This document shows positions 58,739-64,000 of a stretch of 64,000 nucleotides of DNA, in pieces. The position numbers and the translations under genes were made by a program. Source of the DNA: Clarireedia homoeocarpa (taxonomy: Eukaryota > Ascomycota > Leotiomycetes > Helotiales > Rutstroemiaceae); the NCBI GenBank assembly GCA_001465935.1, contig LNKV01000020.1, forward strand, positions 1 through 64,000. Direction: 5' to 3'. Each line of letters begins with the position of its first letter. The stretch's first letter is position 1. The notes beneath the pieces are model-generated. The model had not been told where the DNA came from and did not search any database. It worked only from the letters and a program-made list of their open reading frames with translations.

Positions 58739-60212
58739 TTAATGGTTTCCACTTCCAACTAGTTGCATACGCTGCAGTTCCTTTCGCAGGTGAGATTCAT
58801 ACTGTCGTTCAAGATTCATCTCCCGTTCGACCTGCTCGGCAGCCTTCATCTCTTCTTTTGCCTTGGTCCTATGTGCCTTGAATCTCTTTAGCTGATGCTT
58901 CTGAGTCTCTTCAGAGGAAACAATTTTCTGCTCAATTTTACGCCGTTCGGCATTTAACATGCGCATGAATTCAACTGAGTAAACTGTATCGTCTTTCAAG
59001 TCCGACTTTTCTGCGCTGGGCTCTGGTGAGGAATGTACCAGAACCGGCGACTGAGTCGGGTGGACTGTGTTAGACGTTTTAGCTCCTGCCTGGGTCTTGT
59101 TAGGTGTGGCAGCAGACGAAGCTCGTGTTGGTATCGGTATCCTTACTTTACTTCGAGTGGGTTGGAGTATTCTTGCTTGTTGGCTGTTGTCGCCAGATTG
59201 TCTCTCGCGTTTGCGGGGAGAATCAGGACCTTCGTCAGATCGAGGTCTCTTATTTGAGCTATGGAGACTGGGGGGAGCTGCTCTGAATCCATCTTCATGA
59301 GCTTCAGCTTCCTAAGAAAATCTTATGGTTATTTGTGGTCCAGAGGGAATAATTGGTAAGCTACTTGCAGGTAGCATTGAAACACACCTTTCTTCGCGAT
59401 GAGCCTACACCAAAATGGCTTGCTTGGCCGAGCGTGTGCACAACACGAGGCTCTAGGACATCTAACGTCTGATTATTGATTTGAATATCCTCAGAGGCGC
59501 TTCCATTGTTTGCAGGAGGAGCATCGTTTCGCCCGGCTTGATGGTTCTCAGGTTGGAGCAATCCATCTGAAAATGTTAGTCAAGCCAGCCAAAAGCAGCA
59601 TTTAAACTTACGATTCTTCGATGCCAACCCCTCTGCATTCTCGGTGAACAGATTTATTACATTATTCTCCCTTCGATGCTCTCTCTCATCGTAATTGAAA
59701 TGCTTTCTGCCTTTAGTGTTCCACCATGCTGACACCGCGCAGAGCGTCCTGGTGAATCCCTGCTTAAGCAGGCAATTATGCGCAAGCTGAATGGCAGCGT
59801 AAGTCGTCAATGGTTCCTTACCATTCTGCAGCTCTATCCCACAATGTTCCTTGATAGTCACGTAGACTAGCTTCATCTCTTGGTCTGACCAATATTCCCA
59901 GTTCTTGATGCTGTCTGTAACAAGTTCACTTTGGTCACTGTCGCATCCGCGCTTCTCATTCTCTGGCTCATCAATGCTTGCATGATCCGTAGTTTGTGAG
60001 ACATTGCGCAATTTCATATAGCATGACGAGCGTGTTCTTTTGATACCAAATTTGCGTAGAATTTCTTCTGCTGCTTCGGCAAGCAATTGACTTTGTGTTA
60101 CAGCAGATCCTTTTGTGCGCGCCTCTTCCTGTCGGTTTTGCACATATTGCACTAGAAATTCTTCCTCAACTTTGGTCCAAGGATGACCACGTACCATGTT
60201 CGATTTGTCCAT
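58739..60212 (-). CDS. SANT/Myb-like protein C with coiled coil
   Basis: Exons 60212-59612, 59566-59388 and 59311-58739 give 450 residues. SANT-like units at about 9-71 (HPWTKVEEEFLVQYVQNRQE, FGIKRTRSSCYMKL) and about 104-170 (YWSDQEMKLVYVTIKEH, KQGFTRTLCAVSAWWNTKGR). A disordered basic linker follows (NKRPRSDEG, SPRKRERQ: likely nuclear signal), and then a C-terminal coiled coil from about residue 365 (MRMLNAERRKIEQKI to LRKELQRMQL). Same plan as the two downstream genes, with the shared G(F/Y/I)xRT...W signature at the end of each unit. No catalytic motif; role unknown. Confidence 0.8.
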
Positions 60213-61481
60213 CTTGGAAAGTCTAAAGTCAACGGCGGTTAGGATTGACAGGCGCGAACCAGAAAATTATTCAGAAACGCAGGGATACAACTGCAACAGG
60301 AAAGAAGCTTAATATCAGAATTAGAGAAAGAAGTATGTTGTCGTGGATGCAAAGGAAAGGACAATGCAATGGTGCGGAGAGGGTTTGTTGATTTCCTTCT
60401 CGCCCGAATGCACACGCGACTTAGCGTTAATTCACTTTCGTGAGAATTCAGGACTTAATGGAGAAATCGCGAGAACCATAGACATCCGAGCTGGCTAAGC
60501 GAGTATCTCTAAGACATTCCACTTCGAGGGCTGTATAAAAGTCTGATATGAAGTTCTTTACCTAGCTACCCAAAAAATCATTCTCGCTCGCTCAAGTAGA
60601 CGAATACTATCTACTCTGCAGAAGGCATCTGCGTGTTTGCTCTTTCATCCGTCTCACCCTTAAAGAATCAGCCTACATTGCGGCCCATTCATACAGAGCA
60701 GAATCAACCTCTCTCCGACACTAGTAACCAGTAACTCACGCCACTTGGCAGTACCACCGCCACCACCACCACTGAAGGTTCTTGTAATCAATATAGTAAA
60801 CACCATACGAGAATACCCAATCTTCTCTTTCCAGCTTGACAAACACGGGCATAGATATTATGAACCGCACTTCAAGCGAATCCCCTTCCCCTTCCCCTCC
60901 TCACATGGGGACAAACCCAAATCACGCATCACGAAAAACAGCAAACACATCTTTTCTTCAAGATCTCTCTATCTCTGTCTAATTTTTCATTCATACGCCC
61001 TACCTGCCCACCTCTGCCTACAATAGAAGTACTCGTACCATTGCCCACCCACTACGCCTTCCCACCAACCCAACCCCAACCCAAACCCACTCATCCGTAT
61101 ACGCGTCCTGTGCTATAACCAAAAGGAGAAGAAGAACAACGGAACAAGAAATGAAGAAAAGACCCCTAGATGTGCTTATTTGCTCGCTTCTTTGAATCGC
61201 ATAAAGAAAGATGAAGTGCAAGAGAGAAGAAAGGGGGAGAACGCCATTCACCATGACCACGCACCACAGCCCACGCCCACCCCGCCCCATCAGGAGAGCG
61301 CACAAAAACTACCCCCTGAAATCTAGGAACGCGAATCGCCATATCTTACAGAAACTTCTTCTCATCTCTGCCTTTACCCAGCCCGCTTACCTAACTCCCC
61401 TTCTCACATGACTTCTCCTTTATCTTGTTCTGTCATCTCGCCTCTGCAATTGCCTCACCTCATCTCACCTCACCCATTCTC
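60213..61481. other. Spacer SANT gene C / STU1
   Basis: About 1.27 kb: promoter of gene C, then C-rich sequence with a CCACCG repeat near 60755-60772, and the 3' UTR of STU1. Open frames are C-rich low complexity and are rejected. Confidence 0.6.
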
Positions 61482-64000
61482 TCAAGCACCCACCCCCTCC
61501 ACCTCCCTCTGCCTCTTAACAATATAATACATAATCAAACTCTTCGGATCCCCCTTAACCCTCTCCCCCAGGACATCCCAAAAGCGAGTCTCCCCAATCC
61601 GTGCATGCGTACTAACACAAAGTACCACCGCATCCAACCTCACGCCGCTCTCCGAGCTCCCTAGACACTTGGCCGCCAACTGACAGATACCCTCGACCTC
61701 TTCATCATTTAACTCGTACTCTTTCTTAACATCTAGCGTTTGCTTCAGCACGTGCAACCCCATGCTTAACTTCCTGCATCCTTCCAGAGTCATTTCTTCG
61801 TGTTGTAGTGTCGAGAGAATTGTCTGGATTGTATCTTGTGGGTTGGCGAGCGTGACAAGTTCGTCGGCGAGGAGCTCGAGGCCGCTGACGATGTGGGCAC
61901 GGGCATCGTAGCAGGACCGGGTGACGAGGATGGAGTGGAAACCCTTTGCAATGTGAGGGCGGAATGGCTCGCGGTCCTTTTTGTACATGAGCTTGATCGT
62001 TGCTAAGATTTGAGCTTTTACATCTTGCACCTTTTCGGGAGTTAGGTTTGTTAGTGGTTCTTCGAGGTATTCGAAGAGAACAAGAAGAAGAGTTGAGAAA
62101 CGATCCTCGGACCAGGCGGTCTTATTGTCTCGGATCATCCCTTGAAGTTTGCGGAAACCATGGACATCCAGTGACTTGGCTTTGATTTTGGAGATGCCAC
62201 TATCGAGCAGCCGCAGGCTTTGCTTCACTTTTTCTGGAGACATAGGTGGGAATTTGGTTGCTTCCGCTCCATCCAGCTCCGTGATTCCATTTCTTGAGAT
62301 ATTCATGGCATCTTCATTCACTGGAACTTCTCCCAGAACCAAAGGCGCATCTGCTGGTCGAGGAGTAGTTGAATCATCTGCACTAGAGAAAGGGTCCTCA
62401 TAAACTTTTACAGGCTTCAGAGGTGTTTTGATGTCGTCTTCATCAGAAGACTCTATCCGAGGTACTTGAGGAACACTCTCGGACTGCGTCCTCCCCAGAC
62501 CCTTGATAGTTGGAACAACCATAGTAAAGTCCTCATTTGCTCGAGTAGGGCTTGAACCGAGTATGGCGGACGATGAAGCTTGCTTAGGTTGGCTAGTAAT
62601 GCGTGGCGAAGGTGCAAGCCGGGGGGAAGAAGCTGCAAGTCGGTCGCTAGTACTTTTGGCAGGGCTTGTTTGTATTGAGTGGGCAGTCGGTCTACTAGAA
62701 TGGCTAGTATTTGGCCTCGGAACCGTCCCTCTTCTTGGAGAACTATTCGCAACAGGAGTTTTCGATCTTGGAGGCCGAGTTGTAGATGATACCGTCGGGC
62801 TTGCATGTGTTTCCTTGGAGGCTTGATTTGGTCGTCTTACTGAATACGGACCAGCCGTTGCCGGTCTTGCAGCTAGTTCCGGTCGTTCTGGTCTTTCCGG
62901 CCGCTTGAATTTAGTAGGTCTCATAGGAGCAACAGAGAGACCACCATGAGATGCAGTTGGTTCTTGGCGAGCGGAGCGCGCAGGTGCTGACTCGGGAGCA
63001 TCCGTCTTGGATGATTCTCCCGAGACAGTCCTCATTGGAGAGAAAGTAGACATCGCGGAGCCTGGGCGTGAAGGCATATTCTTCTGAGCTATTTGTGCTT
63101 TCTTCTGAGCCATCATCGTTTCCCGTAAAGTAGGTCTAGGAGGTCCAGTGGTACTTTTAGAGAATCCAAGTCCTGGTCGAGCACCGGCAGTTTCTGTCTT
63201 TTTCGGTGCATTTGGATTATCAGGTGCATTCTCTAGTAAGCGCTGTTGTGTTGGTTCGAGTTTCTCTAAAATACTAAAAGAATGTTAGTCTTTTGCACAT
63301 TACTTCAACACCCTTTTCCACTTACAGATCTGCTCTTGCTGGCCATATTGGGGCAAATGCCCAGTAGGTTGAGCGCATGTTCTCTCTGACTCCTGGATTC
63401 GCATCTGCTAATCCCTTGGTTATACATTTCTCGATGAGCTCAAGACTGCCAGTATGTTCGAGATGATTCTTGTGGTGTCCTTCCTTCTTTAGTAATGTTT
63501 TAAGCCAACCTGTAGCATATGTTCGTGGTTGTACGTTTTTATCTTGGCAAGCGAACCATATGTGCTGCATTATCCGGTGGGTATATGATACATTACTGAT
63601 AATAATATCAACTGTCGCGTTTCCGTTTGCCGAGCTGATCTTTTTGGTGCCACCGCAGAGTTTGATGAGATTTTGCAACAGAATTTCGACCATAGGATCC
63701 AATCCAGGCCCCACATTTCGGGCGACCTCCTGAATGACGCTGCAACCCTCCTTGGACAAACTGGTCCGCAGTGAGTTCACAGCTTTCAAGATTCCATCCA
63801 GAAGACTTTTGATACCAGCAAGGAATGTTTCGCGATAATCTGTGGGCGCATTACCGGCATTCAGTCTTCGTATCTTTGTGCAACTTTGTTCTCTTTTGAG
63901 CCAATTTGCTTCCGATTCCTTGTCCTCAAACCAAACAGCCATATCCCTAAATGTTTCTTCTAGCTCTCTTTGCGTATTTACGTATGCCGGATCTACATGT
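61482..64000 (-). CDS. STU1: CLASP-family microtubule protein Stu1 (partial, runs off right edge)
   Basis: Two exons are visible: 64000-63326 (continues beyond the window) and 63273-61482, giving about 822 C-terminal residues. The first visible part is the end of a TOG/CLASP_N domain: TFRDMAVWFEDKESEANWLK, KLCGGTKKISSANGNATVDI, ATGWLKTLL, GVRENMRSTYWAFAPIWPAR. A 270-residue Ser/Pro/Arg-rich linker follows, typical for microtubule binding, then a helical C-terminal region (PEKVKQSLRLLDSGI, FSTLLLVLFEYLEEPL, FRPHIAKGFHSILVTRS). Stu1 stabilises spindle microtubules and kinetochores. The intron has donor GTAAGT and an ACTAAC branch site. The N-terminus and upstream exons lie outside the window. 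Confidence 0.9.

Overview
The window is nuclear DNA of a filamentous ascomycete. Almost every gene is broken by short introns (about 45-240 nt) with GTRNGY-type donors and CTAAC/CTGAC-like branch sites. The set of house-keeping orthologues (ERG5, RRN7, ubiquitin-L40, eIF5A, VPS52, eIF5B, chitin synthase, HSP88, Atos, FYV7, STU1) plus a HET-domain protein is typical of Pezizomycotina. Gene style and long microsatellite-rich spacers suggest a leotiomycete close to Botrytis/Sclerotinia; this is inference, since no species marker was compared. All exon structures were assembled by hand from splice signals and frame continuity. No transcript data were available.

Left part (1-12.4 kb): an ankyrin-HET protein (708-3393), then a decayed coding-like stretch on the opposite strand. 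A mitochondrial-type rhodanese follows (5080-5743). Next come two divergently transcribed genes that split the dihydroxyacetone kinase fold: a DhaL (nucleotide-binding) protein with a degenerate DhaK-like N-terminus (6048-7771, minus) and a stand-alone DhaK (substrate-binding) protein (8160-9377, plus), sharing a 388-bp promoter. The C-22 sterol desaturase ERG5 follows (10601-12433).

Middle part (13-33.5 kb) is a dense block of core genes: RRN7, ubiquitin-ribosomal L40 (split start codon and a 7-nt micro-exon), a YIP1-family Golgi protein, eIF5A, VPS52 of the GARP complex, a TBC Rab-GAP with a C-terminal membrane anchor, a 1401-residue MMS1/DDB1/CPSF-A-family protein, and eIF5B. Three genes (YIP1, VPS52, TBC-GAP) serve Golgi and endosome traffic. 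They are neighbours but there is no sign of co-regulation apart from shared divergent promoters.

From 33.5 to 39.3 kb lies a spacer of almost 6 kb made largely of micro- and minisatellites. It ends at a chitin synthase, probably class VI (39323-41817). HSP88 (an Hsp110-type chaperone), an Atos/FAM214 orthologue and a small FYV7-like rRNA-processing protein follow.

Right part (52.5-60.2 kb) is the least ordinary region. Three consecutive minus-strand genes share one architecture: two SANT/Myb-like domains, a disordered basic linker, and a C-terminal coiled coil. The middle gene also carries a homeodomain-like segment that lacks the usual Asn51. They look like a tandem, diverged family of DNA-binding proteins. 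The window ends inside a CLASP/STU1 gene that continues past the right edge.
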